Origin: Devosia lucknowensis
GTDB lineage: Bacteria; Pseudomonadota; Alphaproteobacteria; Rhizobiales; Devosiaceae
Direction of reading: 5' to 3'
NCBI RefSeq assembly: GCF_900177655.1
Contig: NZ_FXWK01000001.1
Location: forward strand, 1,860,001 to 1,924,000
DNA length: 64,000 nucleotides
Both the position numbers and the translations under genes were made by a program. Below are positions 55,626-63,338 of this stretch, piece by piece. The notes under the pieces were generated by a model. It had not been told where the DNA came from. It saw only the letters and a list, made by a program, of their open reading frames with translations, and did not search any database. The first letter of the stretch is position 1; each line of letters opens with the position of its first letter.

Positions 55626-56258
55626 ATGTCCAAGTCTTGCATCGTCTTCGGCGCCGCTATCGCCGCCATTTCGCTTGTGCCCACCATCGCGGTCCTGGCC
55701 GCGCCCGGCTACGCCACCAGCAGCGTCAATGTCCGCACTGGTCCTGGCACCGGTTACGCCAAGGTGGGTAGTCTGTCAGCCGGCGAAGTCGTCGACGTCA
55801 AGCAGTGCCAGGGTTCATGGTGCTTTGTTGATCGCGCCTCCGGCACCGACGGCTGGGCTTCGAAAAACTATCTCGCCCCTTACCAGGGCAATGGTGGCGG
55901 CCAGTCCAAGCCCGACATTCCGTTCAACTTCGGCATGACGGTCGGCTCCGGCGGACCGAGCTTCTCGTTCGGCATCGGCGATGCACCGCCGCCAGCGCCC
56001 GTCCCCGTGCCCGCCAAGGTCTGCTTCTTCAAGGGCAACAACTTCAGCGGCGCCCAGTTCTGCGTCAATGCCGGCACCGACGACCCCAATCTGCTCGGCG
56101 GATGGAACGACTCCATTTCCTCCATCAAGCTTCAGGGCGGCGCCCAGGTCACCGTCTGCTTGGACAATTTCTACAGCGGCGCCTGCACCACGATCGCCTC
56201 CGACAAGCCATTGCTTGGGGGCTACAACAACGCGATCTCGAGCTTCCAGGCCTTCTGA
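55626..56258 (+). CDS. Secreted SH3b plus beta/gamma-crystallin-like protein 3
   Basis: The 210-residue product has a signal peptide (IVFGAAIAAISLVPTIAVLA), an SH3b domain (SSVNVRTGPGTGYAKVG, CQGSWCFVD, WASKNYL) and a crystallin-like C-terminus. The latter holds two complete motifs of the N/D-N/D-x-x-S-S calcium type, NDSISS and NNAISS. It is the best candidate of the trio for calcium binding. A hairpin terminator follows its stop. Confidence 0.86.
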   Translation: MSKSCIVFGAAIAAISLVPTIAVLAAPGYATSSVNVRTGPGTGYAKVGSLSAGEVVDVKQCQGSWCFVDRASGTDGWASKNYLAPYQGNGGGQSKPDIPFNFGMTVGSGGPSFSFGIGDAPPPAPVPVPAKVCFFKGNNFSGAQFCVNAGTDDPNLLGGWNDSISSIKLQGGAQVTVCLDNFYSGACTTIASDKPLLGGYNNAISSFQAF

Positions 56259-56278
56259 CCCCGCTTGATTGAAATCAA

Positions 56279-56305
56279 GGCGCCGCCCATTGGGCGGCGC
56301 CTTTC
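56279..56305 (+). terminator. Intrinsic terminator after SH3b gene 3
   Basis: GGCGCCGCCC (56279-56288) pairs with GGGCGGCGCC (56292-56301) with a three-base loop and a short TTTC tail. Confidence 0.65.
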
Positions 56306-56376
56306 GCATGCCCGGTCGCCGGGCGGTAAAAGGGAGGAAAAACACCGCGGCGACCGGATGCGTGACCGTTATCGGT

Positions 56377-56895
56377 TCACTGTGCGTCGCCGCTCCCGAA
56401 CAGCACTCGCAGCCGGCCTTCCAGCGGACGAACCACCTCCGCATGCGCCGCCCCGATGGCGCGCACCGAAGCGGCCTCGGCCTTGAGCGCGTCGACTTGG
56501 CTGCGCATCTCGGCCTTCTGGTCCTCCGGAAGGCGCGAGGCTTCGAGCCTGGCCAGCGGTCCGGTGAAGATCGCATCGAACTCCGCCTGCGAAAGCATGG
56601 CGAGATATCCGGCCGCCACCGCATCATAGGCGGCGATCCACCCTGCCCTGTCGAACCCTGCATCGGGGATCAGAGCGCCGCTATAGGCGTCATAGTCGTA
56701 GAAGATCCCTGCTGCATCGGTGACCATGGGTTCGCCCATGTCCTCGGTCAGCACGTCCATGACCGCGACCACTGCCTCCGCCTCCCGGATCTCCAGGGCG
56801 CTGGCGGGCACCGGCAGGGCCATGGCGACAAGGGTTGCGCTCAAGGCGCCCACGGCAAGCGAGAGGCAGGTTGCTGTGAGACAGAGGAAGTTCAT
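56377..56895 (-). CDS. Secreted protein of unknown function coupled to the autotransporter gene
   Basis: The 172-residue product has a signal peptide (LSLAVGALSATLVAMALPVPASA). The helical mature region is rich in Ala and Glu and ends GRLRVLFGSGD. I recognise no family. Its ATG at 56895 overlaps the TGA of the autotransporter gene (TGATG), so translation is coupled. This suggests a role with the autotransporter, perhaps as a periplasmic partner, which is inference. Confidence 0.72.
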   Translation of the reverse strand: MNFLCLTATCLSLAVGALSATLVAMALPVPASALEIREAEAVVAVMDVLTEDMGEPMVTDAAGIFYDYDAYSGALIPDAGFDRAGWIAAYDAVAAGYLAMLSQAEFDAIFTGPLARLEASRLPEDQKAEMRSQVDALKAEAASVRAIGAAHAEVVRPLEGRLRVLFGSGDAQ

Positions 56896-59003
56896 CACAA
56901 CGCTCCCTTGAGGCCGACCGAAGCGGCGACGGACGGATCGCGACCATTGCTCGCAAGGTGAACCGATGCGGAAAGCGACATGCTGTCGGTGATTTCGTGG
57001 TCGAGCTCGGCGCCGGCGCGAAGCCAGGTCTGCGATGTGCTGCCGCCGCCCAGCGAGAAATCGAAAAGCCCCTGGACCGTACCGGCAGCGCGCGACGCGT
57101 CACCCGTCCGATGGGCCACTTCCAATGTGGTCGATAGCGTCGTCTGGCTCGAGAGCTCGGTCACCGCAGTCACGCCTAGCCGCAGGTCTGCATGTCCTAT
57201 GGTCTGTGCGTCGAACACGGCCGGGAAAGGTCCGACGCTTTCCGTATAGCCGCTGACATGCAGCCCGCCCAAGCCCAGGGAGGCGTATGGGCTGATGCTG
57301 GTCTTGCCGATGGTTGCGGCATCCAGCCAGTCGGCGCGCAGCCGCACGACGCCGCCGACCGCATTGGTGTCCCCGCTCGACAGGGTTGTCGCCGCGCCGT
57401 TCGAGTAGGCGCGATCTATATGCGCCTGGTAACCACCGAGCATGCCGGTCAGCGAAAGTAAGAGGGGCGTGCCATCAGGCTGCCAGTCGATTTCGCTCAG
57501 CACATACTGCCCCTGCATCCGCGCCGAGCCGCCAAGGGCCAGCTGCTGCCACGAGCCTGACGTGCCCACGGCCCCACCGATCCGCACCGAACCACCGGCA
57601 AGGTCGGTACAGGCGCCGGCCTCGGCCAGCGCCAGTCCCGTGGATGAAGGACCGTGATAGGCGAAATCGCCGGTCGCCCAGGCACACATGTCGCCCGCGA
57701 GATCGGGGCTGAGCATCAGCGGCCGATGGTGAGCGCCATTCATCGGCAGCCACGTCAAAAACTCTCCCATGCTGGCTATTCCGGCAGCCGAATACAGGGA
57801 GCGTTGATACTCCGCGATGTTCATCAGCCCCGCGCCATGCGCCTCGCTCTCGCCGCGTGCGAGATAGCCGAACCAGTCGCCTTCATCGTCATACATCTCG
57901 CCAACCACAACCGAGCCGTCGTCGGAAATGTCGCTGGCGTAATTCAATGTATAGCCGGTCGTCGAAATGCCCTGCCGTTCGAGCCAGCCTGAAATAGACT
58001 CGATGCCATCGGCCTCCGACCAGCGAAACGCCTGTGCGTCGCCCTGGGCATCTTCGCTGTCCCCGACCACCCAGCGTCCGTCGCGCGATACCGCGTTCGC
58101 GTTGGCATTCTGGCCGCCGAGGTCGCCCAGGTCGCGCATCTGGAGATTGTCGGCCACGCCATCCGTCGCGCCTTCCCGCCAGCGAAAGGCCCGGTACCGT
58201 CCGTCGGCATCGACCGACGATCCAACGACAACAGATCCGTCACCCGAAACGGCCCTCGCATAGGAATTTCCGGTCATGCCGGTGATGGAGCCCAGGCTTT
58301 CGGCAGTCGCCGCGCCGCCGCCGGGGATACCGCTCAGATCCCAGCGGGTCGCGATTTCAATGATCCCGGCGCCGTCGCTCCAGCCGACGGCATAGCGTCC
58401 GTCGCCCGAGATCGCCCGCGCGGAACTTCGGTTATAGCCGCCCGAAAGGCCATCCAGTGCGTACATCTGCTCATTGCCGACGACACCACCCGTGGCTCCG
58501 TCGATCCAGACGAACCCGCGCATGATCCCCTGCCACGCCGAGTAGCCGACCACTCGGGAGCCGTCGTCGGATACGCCGAAGCCAATGCTCGAGGCGGTGT
58601 TGATCGTCGGCACGAGCGTGCCCAGATCCGTCGTGGTGACGGCACTGACATCGCCGGTGGCGCGAAAGGCGCGGTTGCGACCGTCTGCATTGCTGCCGTA
58701 GCCCACGACGACGTTACCGCCGAGGTTGATATCCATCGCAGTCATGGATGTGCCGCCGAGACCCGGCAATTGCCTGAAATTGCCGTCCAGGTCCCCGATA
58801 TAGGCCAGATTATTGCGGTTACCGGCAAACAGCGTGCCGCGGCCATTGATGGCGACAACAAGGAAATCGGACGCCGTCAGCCCCAACTCCTTTGCTTCTG
58901 CTTTCGGGGTCATGGCAAGCGCCGTCGTCCCCATCAGCATGCAGGCCAGCAGCCACTTCCCCTCGTTCCGCCGTTTCCGGATGCCAAAAGAATGCGCAGT
59001 CAT
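56895..59003 (-). CDS. HAF-repeat autotransporter
   Basis: The 702-residue product has a long signal region (WLLACMLMGTTALA), then six to seven HAF-type repeats (GDGSVVVGSSVDADGRYRAF, SDDGSRVVGYSAWQ, SRDGRWVVGDSED), probably a beta-propeller. The C-terminal 280 residues have the alternating pattern of an autotransporter beta-barrel and end in GLKGAL. It should be surface-displayed or secreted by type V secretion. Start ATG at 59003 follows GGGGAG at seven bases. Confidence 0.82.
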   Translation of the reverse strand: MTAHSFGIRKRRNEGKWLLACMLMGTTALAMTPKAEAKELGLTASDFLVVAINGRGTLFAGNRNNLAYIGDLDGNFRQLPGLGGTSMTAMDINLGGNVVVGYGSNADGRNRAFRATGDVSAVTTTDLGTLVPTINTASSIGFGVSDDGSRVVGYSAWQGIMRGFVWIDGATGGVVGNEQMYALDGLSGGYNRSSARAISGDGRYAVGWSDGAGIIEIATRWDLSGIPGGGAATAESLGSITGMTGNSYARAVSGDGSVVVGSSVDADGRYRAFRWREGATDGVADNLQMRDLGDLGGQNANANAVSRDGRWVVGDSEDAQGDAQAFRWSEADGIESISGWLERQGISTTGYTLNYASDISDDGSVVVGEMYDDEGDWFGYLARGESEAHGAGLMNIAEYQRSLYSAAGIASMGEFLTWLPMNGAHHRPLMLSPDLAGDMCAWATGDFAYHGPSSTGLALAEAGACTDLAGGSVRIGGAVGTSGSWQQLALGGSARMQGQYVLSEIDWQPDGTPLLLSLTGMLGGYQAHIDRAYSNGAATTLSSGDTNAVGGVVRLRADWLDAATIGKTSISPYASLGLGGLHVSGYTESVGPFPAVFDAQTIGHADLRLGVTAVTELSSQTTLSTTLEVAHRTGDASRAAGTVQGLFDFSLGGGSTSQTWLRAGAELDHEITDSMSLSASVHLASNGRDPSVAASVGLKGAL

Positions 59004-59015
59004 GAAAGTCTCCCC

Positions 59016-59048
59016 GAAAGCAAAAGCCGGCCCCGAAGGACCGGCTTT
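59016..59048 (-). terminator. Terminator after the AraC gene
   Basis: On the minus strand a perfect stem (59041-59048 with 59023-59030) is followed by TTTTGCTTT. It ends the AraC-type gene and precedes the autotransporter gene on the same strand. Confidence 0.7.
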
Positions 59049-59101
59049 GCGAACTAGGAGAGCGTGGGATATCGCTCAACGCTGCGTCGGATCAGTCATA
59101 A

Positions 59102-60070
59102 TCATTTCCGGGTCGCATAATGCCCGTCGCGCAGACCGCCCGGCGTCACGCCGAACTTGCGGCGGAAGGCGGTCACGAAATTGCTGACCTGGCCATATCC
59201 GAGGTCCCACGCCAGTTGCTTGAGCGGCAGGGGTGATCCGCTTTCCAGCGCCGCCCGGGCCGCATCGAGCCGCGCGTCGTGCAGATAGGAAAAGACAGTG
59301 GTGCCATAGAGATCCCGAAACCCGCGATTGAGCTTCTTGGACGAGAGCCTGACCGATGCCGCGAGGCTTTCGAGATCGGGCGGCTCGCGCAGATTGGCGA
59401 GGATCAGATCACGCGCCATCCGCACTTTCTTCTGCTCAGGCGACGACAGGGTCTGCGGGTCGGGACAAGACCCCAGATGCGCAAACTGATGGGCCAGCAA
59501 CTCCAGCACCTTGGCCTGCATGAACAGCCGCCCCATGCCACCTTCGAACGGCTGGCGCAGCAGCGCCTGGCTCAGCCGGCCGACCGAACCGGGCAAGGCG
59601 CCCATGTCCGCCACGTCGTCCCGCCGCTGATCGAGCACATCGCTTACCGTCGTGGGCAGTTTCGTATCGGCGCCCAGCATGTCCATGGCTTCGCGCTCCA
59701 CCCGTACCGCCACCGACCGCCATCCGCGCTCGGCATCGATTTCATAATGGCAACGCCGATCGGTGGGCGAGATCGCATAGAACCGCCCCTCGTCGCGCCA
59801 CGGCAATTCCTCGCAGCCATCCATGGTCACGAGGCCCCGGCTTGAAAGCACGCTGCCCAGGACGATCCTGCCTTCGCGCTGTTGATCGCCGACATCCATC
59901 TGGAAACGGCAATTGGCCGACGCCTCGCCCCGATAGAGCCAGATGCCGGGCAGAACCTGGGTTTCCTCGACATAGGCACGCACTGCGCCATGCCGGAAGC
60001 GCAGCCGGTCCGATTGTGCGAAACGGTGCGACCACGAGCAGCCCCCGCTTGAAAACAACCATTCCGCCAT
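59102..60070 (-). CDS. AraC family transcriptional regulator
   Basis: The 322-residue regulator has a C-terminal AraC/XylS DNA-binding domain with two helix-turn-helix units: LESLAASVRLSSKKLNRGFRDLYG and LKQLAWDLGYGQVSNFVTAFRRKFG. The N-terminal domain is not of the arabinose type and lacks a clear ligand motif. The general arrangement recalls PchR-like regulators. It lies upstream of the autotransporter operon on the same strand, and may control it. The start is the ATG at 60070. Confidence 0.88.
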   Translation of the reverse strand: MAEWLFSSGGCSWSHRFAQSDRLRFRHGAVRAYVEETQVLPGIWLYRGEASANCRFQMDVGDQQREGRIVLGSVLSSRGLVTMDGCEELPWRDEGRFYAISPTDRRCHYEIDAERGWRSVAVRVEREAMDMLGADTKLPTTVSDVLDQRRDDVADMGALPGSVGRLSQALLRQPFEGGMGRLFMQAKVLELLAHQFAHLGSCPDPQTLSSPEQKKVRMARDLILANLREPPDLESLAASVRLSSKKLNRGFRDLYGTTVFSYLHDARLDAARAALESGSPLPLKQLAWDLGYGQVSNFVTAFRRKFGVTPGGLRDGHYATRK

Positions 60071-60251
60071 GCAATTGCCCGATCTGAAAGCGGTCTAGGC
60101 TAGGCCAAATCCTAAACCTGTCAATACTTTGTCGTTATGCCATCCGGGCCGCAAAACGGCGCACGCTACACAATAACGGCGGCATGATATCTTGTGCCCG
60201 GCGCCAAGAGTCGCCATCCCGGCGCTCGCCACGTCCTGGGGGACTTCCATC

Positions 60252-60626
60252 ATGCCAAGCCTGGCACATGTTTATTTCCGCACGGCCATCCTGTTCCTGA
60301 TCGCCGGCATCTGCATCGGCATCTACATGTCGATGAGCGAAAACCACGCCGTCGTCGGCGCCCATGCCCATATCAACCTGCTCGGCTGGGTCACCAGCGC
60401 CTTGTTCGGCACCTATCTCGCGCTCAATCCGGGCAAGGCCTCGGGTCTGCTGCCCCGCCTGCAATACTTCATCTACGTCGTAGGCGTCACCGTCATGGGC
60501 GCCTCGCTCTACCTCATGCTCGATGGCAATACGGCGCTCGTGCCCGTCGTCGCCGGCGCCTCGATCGTCACCTTCGTCGGCGTGCTGTTGTTTGCGGTCA
60601 TCATCTTCATGCCCGATCGCCTCTGA
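60252..60626 (+). CDS. Small four-helix membrane protein with AHAHINLLGW motif
   Basis: The 124-residue protein has four transmembrane helices. The AHAHINLLGWV motif between helices 1 and 2 is seen in proteins related to heme-copper oxidase subunit I and NnrS-like membrane proteins, where His residues can bind haem. It is too short to be an oxidase. The ATG at 60252 follows GGGGGA. Function is unknown. Confidence 0.75.
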   Translation: MPSLAHVYFRTAILFLIAGICIGIYMSMSENHAVVGAHAHINLLGWVTSALFGTYLALNPGKASGLLPRLQYFIYVVGVTVMGASLYLMLDGNTALVPVVAGASIVTFVGVLLFAVIIFMPDRL

Positions 60627-60647
60627 ACCGGCCGGCGCGCTGGAAAA

Positions 60648-61145
60648 TCAGCGCGCCGCCTCGGCAGGCATTGCGCGAGCCACGATCCGGTCGGTCAGCG
60701 TCTTGAGATTTTTGAGCAGCGGCCGGAACGGCTCGATATCGTTACCCCGGCACATGTCCTGCTGCGCGAAGACCAGCGCATCGGCATAGACCTTCGCCTC
60801 GTCCTGCCGCATATCCACGCCGTCGATCATGACGGCGTCGAGGCAGTCAAAGGCATGCATCGCCACTTCGGTGAGCAGATGCCGGCCTGCAAGTCCGGCG
60901 AGGTCGCGCGTCGAAGCCGCCCAGCCGCAGCCTTTGGCCGCCTGCGCCGGCACCCAGTCCTGCAGCAGCGTCACAAGGGGCACGATCGCGGCCTCGATCT
61001 GCGTTTCCACGTCCGCTTTCATCGCCTTGACCGATCGGTCCGAAGCCGCATTCGCACCACTGCGATTGATGCCGCCCGGCCGCAGCGCTTCGCGCTGGAA
61101 CTTGGTGCTGACGGTCACCAGCCGGCCTGTCACTGCATCAGACAT
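60648..61145 (-). CDS. Helical protein of unknown function, coupled to a receiver gene
   Basis: The 165-residue protein is soluble and mostly helical (MKADVETQIEAAIVPLVTLL, FRPLLKNLKTLTDRIV). I recognise no motif or family. The ATG at 61145 lies inside the end of the receiver gene, eight bases from its stop, and GGAGG is six bases upstream. The overlap implies joint translation, so it may be an output partner of the receiver, for example a phosphotransfer-like protein. No histidine site is evident. Confidence 0.7.
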   Translation of the reverse strand: MSDAVTGRLVTVSTKFQREALRPGGINRSGANAASDRSVKAMKADVETQIEAAIVPLVTLLQDWVPAQAAKGCGWAASTRDLAGLAGRHLLTEVAMHAFDCLDAVMIDGVDMRQDEAKVYADALVFAQQDMCRGNDIEPFRPLLKNLKTLTDRIVARAMPAEAAR

Positions 61146-61710
61146 CGGCATCCTCCAGCGTCGCGTCGGCCCCGGCGTCACCCTGACGCCGCTTCGGCAC
61201 GCCCTCGTGTTCGTCTTCCCGGAACCGGCGGTCCGGTCCGTAATAGGTGGGACTTTCCCAGAATGGCCGTGGCCGACGGGCGATCCAGTTGATGCGGTCG
61301 TAGAGCACCACCGGCGCCACCGGTTTGGACAGCACGAAATTGGCGCCGCAATCGCGCGCCTCGTGCACGCTGATGCGCCGGGCCGTACCCATGGTGATCA
61401 CCATGGGGATCGAACGCCGGATATGCCTGGTATCGAGCCGGATCGCTCGCACGAATTCGATGCCATTGGCTTGCTGCCGCTCGCGCCCCGGCGCCGGCAG
61501 GTCGGCGGCAACGATCAGGAAATCCACGTCCCGGTCGGTCAGCAACCGGGCCGCGGTCTGGGCCTCGCTCGCTTCATGCACCGCCTTGGCGCCGAAGCCG
61601 AACAGGAGGCGGCGGAATAACTCGCGATAAAGATCGCTCGGATCGGCTACCAGAAAGCCGATCTCCGACAGATTGACCGAGTCTTCCACAAACTTCAGTG
61701 CCATGCTCAT
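61138..61710 (-). CDS. Response regulator receiver protein
   Basis: The 190-residue protein has a receiver domain with the acidic FLVADPSD pocket, a likely phosphoacceptor Asp in LIVAADLPAPG and the conserved Lys in FVLSKPVAP. A short basic tail of about 45 residues (WESPTYYGPDRRFREDEHEG) replaces a known output domain. It overlaps the helical gene downstream by eight bases. A similar FGPDRRxR segment is seen in other alphaproteobacterial receivers. Confidence 0.82.
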   Translation of the reverse strand: MSMALKFVEDSVNLSEIGFLVADPSDLYRELFRRLLFGFGAKAVHEASEAQTAARLLTDRDVDFLIVAADLPAPGRERQQANGIEFVRAIRLDTRHIRRSIPMVITMGTARRISVHEARDCGANFVLSKPVAPVVLYDRINWIARRPRPFWESPTYYGPDRRFREDEHEGVPKRRQGDAGADATLEDADV

Positions 61711-61778
61711 GTTCGATAGAACAAAACTGCTGACACTCCCTTAAACCGCTGCGGCGATTTGAGATCGTCTGCGCGTGA

Positions 61779-62153
61779 TTAGCGGGCGACGAACGGAAAG
61801 ACTTGCCGCACCTTCTCCTCGCGCAGCCACAGCGCCACCCAGACCGCGATCCCCAGATAGATCGAAAACAGCGTGTGGCTGAACAGCGGATTGTCCACCC
61901 GCAGGTTCGCCGCCAGCGATCCACCCAGCAGACCCGTCGTCAGCACTGCGCCGAGCAGCGCCGTGCGCGGGATCAGGAACAGCACCATCACGCCGATTTC
62001 GATGGCCGCGATCAGCAGCATGTACTTGGTCGGCCAGCCCACCACCTGCATGGGCTCGATGGCCGCCTCCATCCCGAGGATTTTCGGCGTCGCCGAGGCT
62101 CCTGCCAGGAACAGCGCGATCAACACACTCAGAATCCAACCAGCAATTTTCAT
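61779..62153 (-). CDS. DoxX-like membrane protein
   Basis: The 124-residue protein has four transmembrane helices in the DoxX-like arrangement. It opens with MKIAGWILSVLIALFLAGAS followed by PKILG, then MLLIAAIEIGVMVLFLIPRT. Members are small membrane proteins of mostly unknown role. The ATG at 62153 lies downstream of a GGGGGAT sequence. It is divergent to the spermidine synthase-like gene. Confidence 0.8.
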   Translation of the reverse strand: MKIAGWILSVLIALFLAGASATPKILGMEAAIEPMQVVGWPTKYMLLIAAIEIGVMVLFLIPRTALLGAVLTTGLLGGSLAANLRVDNPLFSHTLFSIYLGIAVWVALWLREEKVRQVFPFVAR

Positions 62154-62293
62154 TCTCGTATCCCCCGGGCGCACCATGCAGCCCTTTGCCCAAGCGACGG
62201 AGACCGCACCGCCGTTTCGACAATTCTGCCAACAAAAAGCTGCAAAACGGTTCGCGATGGGATACCCCCATTGTCCCAACGAGGAGAATTCCC

Positions 62294-62962
62294 ATGCTGC
62301 CCTGGCAAAAGCTCGGCGAGACCACCATGCCCGGCGGCGGCCCGATGACGCTGATGCAGCGGGGCAGCGAATTCTCCGTCATGTCGGGCGTCGTCACCCT
62401 GATGAACAGCCGCATGAGCAATTCCGAGGAACAGCTCGCCAAAATGTCTGCCGCCCGCCTCGGCGCGCGGCCGGCCCCACGCATCCTCATCGGCGGCCTC
62501 GGCCTCGGCTTCACCCTGCGAGAAGCTCTCAAGTGCTTTGCCGCGGACAGCGCCATAGTCGTCGCCGAACTTGTTCCCGAAATCGTCGAATGGGCCCGCG
62601 GCCCGCTCCGGCCGCTGCACGGCGACAGCCTCGACGATCCGCGCGTCAGCATCCATCTGGGCGATGTCGCCACGGCCATCGGCGGCGGCAAGCCCTTCGA
62701 CGCCATCCTCCTTGATGTCGACAACGGACCCGACGGGCTCTTTCGACCCGCCAACGACCGCCTCTACGGCGCCGCGGGCCTGGCAGCGGCGCGCGCTGCC
62801 CTCACGCCCGGCGGGCATCTCGCGGTGTGGTCATCCCACCCCGATGCGCGCTTTACCAAACGCCTCAGGCAGACCGGCATGCAGGTGGACGAAATCACCG
62901 TCCGGGCGCGCAACAACGGCAAGGGCGATCGCCACACCTTGTGGTTCGCCACGCGCAGCTGA
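62294..62962 (+). CDS. Spermidine synthase-like SAM-binding protein
   Basis: The 222-residue protein has the class I methyltransferase fold of SpeE-like proteins. The motif ILIGGLGLGFTLREAL is the nucleotide-binding loop, with VVAELVPEIVEWARG and DAILLDVDNGPDG after it. Active-site residues for polyamine transfer are not clear, so it may be a methyltransferase. The ATG at 62294 follows GAGGAG at seven bases. Confidence 0.82.
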   Translation: MLPWQKLGETTMPGGGPMTLMQRGSEFSVMSGVVTLMNSRMSNSEEQLAKMSAARLGARPAPRILIGGLGLGFTLREALKCFAADSAIVVAELVPEIVEWARGPLRPLHGDSLDDPRVSIHLGDVATAIGGGKPFDAILLDVDNGPDGLFRPANDRLYGAAGLAAARAALTPGGHLAVWSSHPDARFTKRLRQTGMQVDEITVRARNNGKGDRHTLWFATRS

Positions 62963-62986
62963 CAACACGCTGACATCCGTATACAT

Positions 62987-63007
62987 TGAAATATAATATA
63001 TATTTCA
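62987..63007. promoter_or_regulatory. AT-rich inverted repeat
   Basis: TGAAATATA (62987-62995) and TATATTTCA (62999-63007) form a perfect dyad with a three-base spacer, in a GC-rich context. It lies 70 bases before the small membrane protein gene at 63076 and is a candidate operator. Confidence 0.5.
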
Positions 63008-63017
63008 GTCACTTAGC

Positions 63018-63042
63018 GAAACCAGACCGACATGCGCGCGTT
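63018..63042 (+). promoter_or_regulatory. Imperfect EcfG-like promoter
   Basis: GAAAC (63018-63022), 16 bases, then CGTT (63039-63042). It differs from the EcfG consensus by one base in the -35. It sits before the paralogue of the gene that carries a perfect EcfG promoter at 6598-6623, which adds some support. Confidence 0.4.
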
Positions 63043-63075
63043 GTTTCCGCATCACAGATGTATCGGAGACAATCC

Positions 63076-63282
63076 ATGTCCATCGAACGCGAAACCATCA
63101 TCGAACAGCCTGTGCACCGCGAAACCGTGGTGACCGGCGGCGGCAGCCCGGCCGGCCTCATCGGCGGCATCATCGCCGCCGTCGTCGCGGTGCTGCTCAT
63201 CCTCTGGCTCGTCAATGGCGGCATCACCAGCGATGGCGACGCCGTCAACGTCGATCTGCCCAATGTGACGGTCACCGAATAA
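63076..63282 (+). CDS. Small single-pass membrane protein, paralogue of 6374-6568
   Basis: The 68-residue product has a polar N-terminus (IERETIIEQPVHRETVV), a Gly-rich turn, one transmembrane helix (LIGGIIAAVVAVLLILWLV) and a tail with VNVDLPNVTVTE. The plan and the RET and V-x-V-D-x-P motifs are shared with the protein at 6374-6568. Start is the ATG at 63076, with GGAG seven bases upstream. It lies 56 bases before the SH3b gene and may be transcribed with it. Function is unknown. Confidence 0.78.
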   Translation: MSIERETIIEQPVHRETVVTGGGSPAGLIGGIIAAVVAVLLILWLVNGGITSDGDAVNVDLPNVTVTE

Positions 63283-63338
63283 CGCCGCCACGCATCGAAG
63301 ACCCGGCGGCTTCGTCCGTCGCAAGGAGGAATTTTCCA

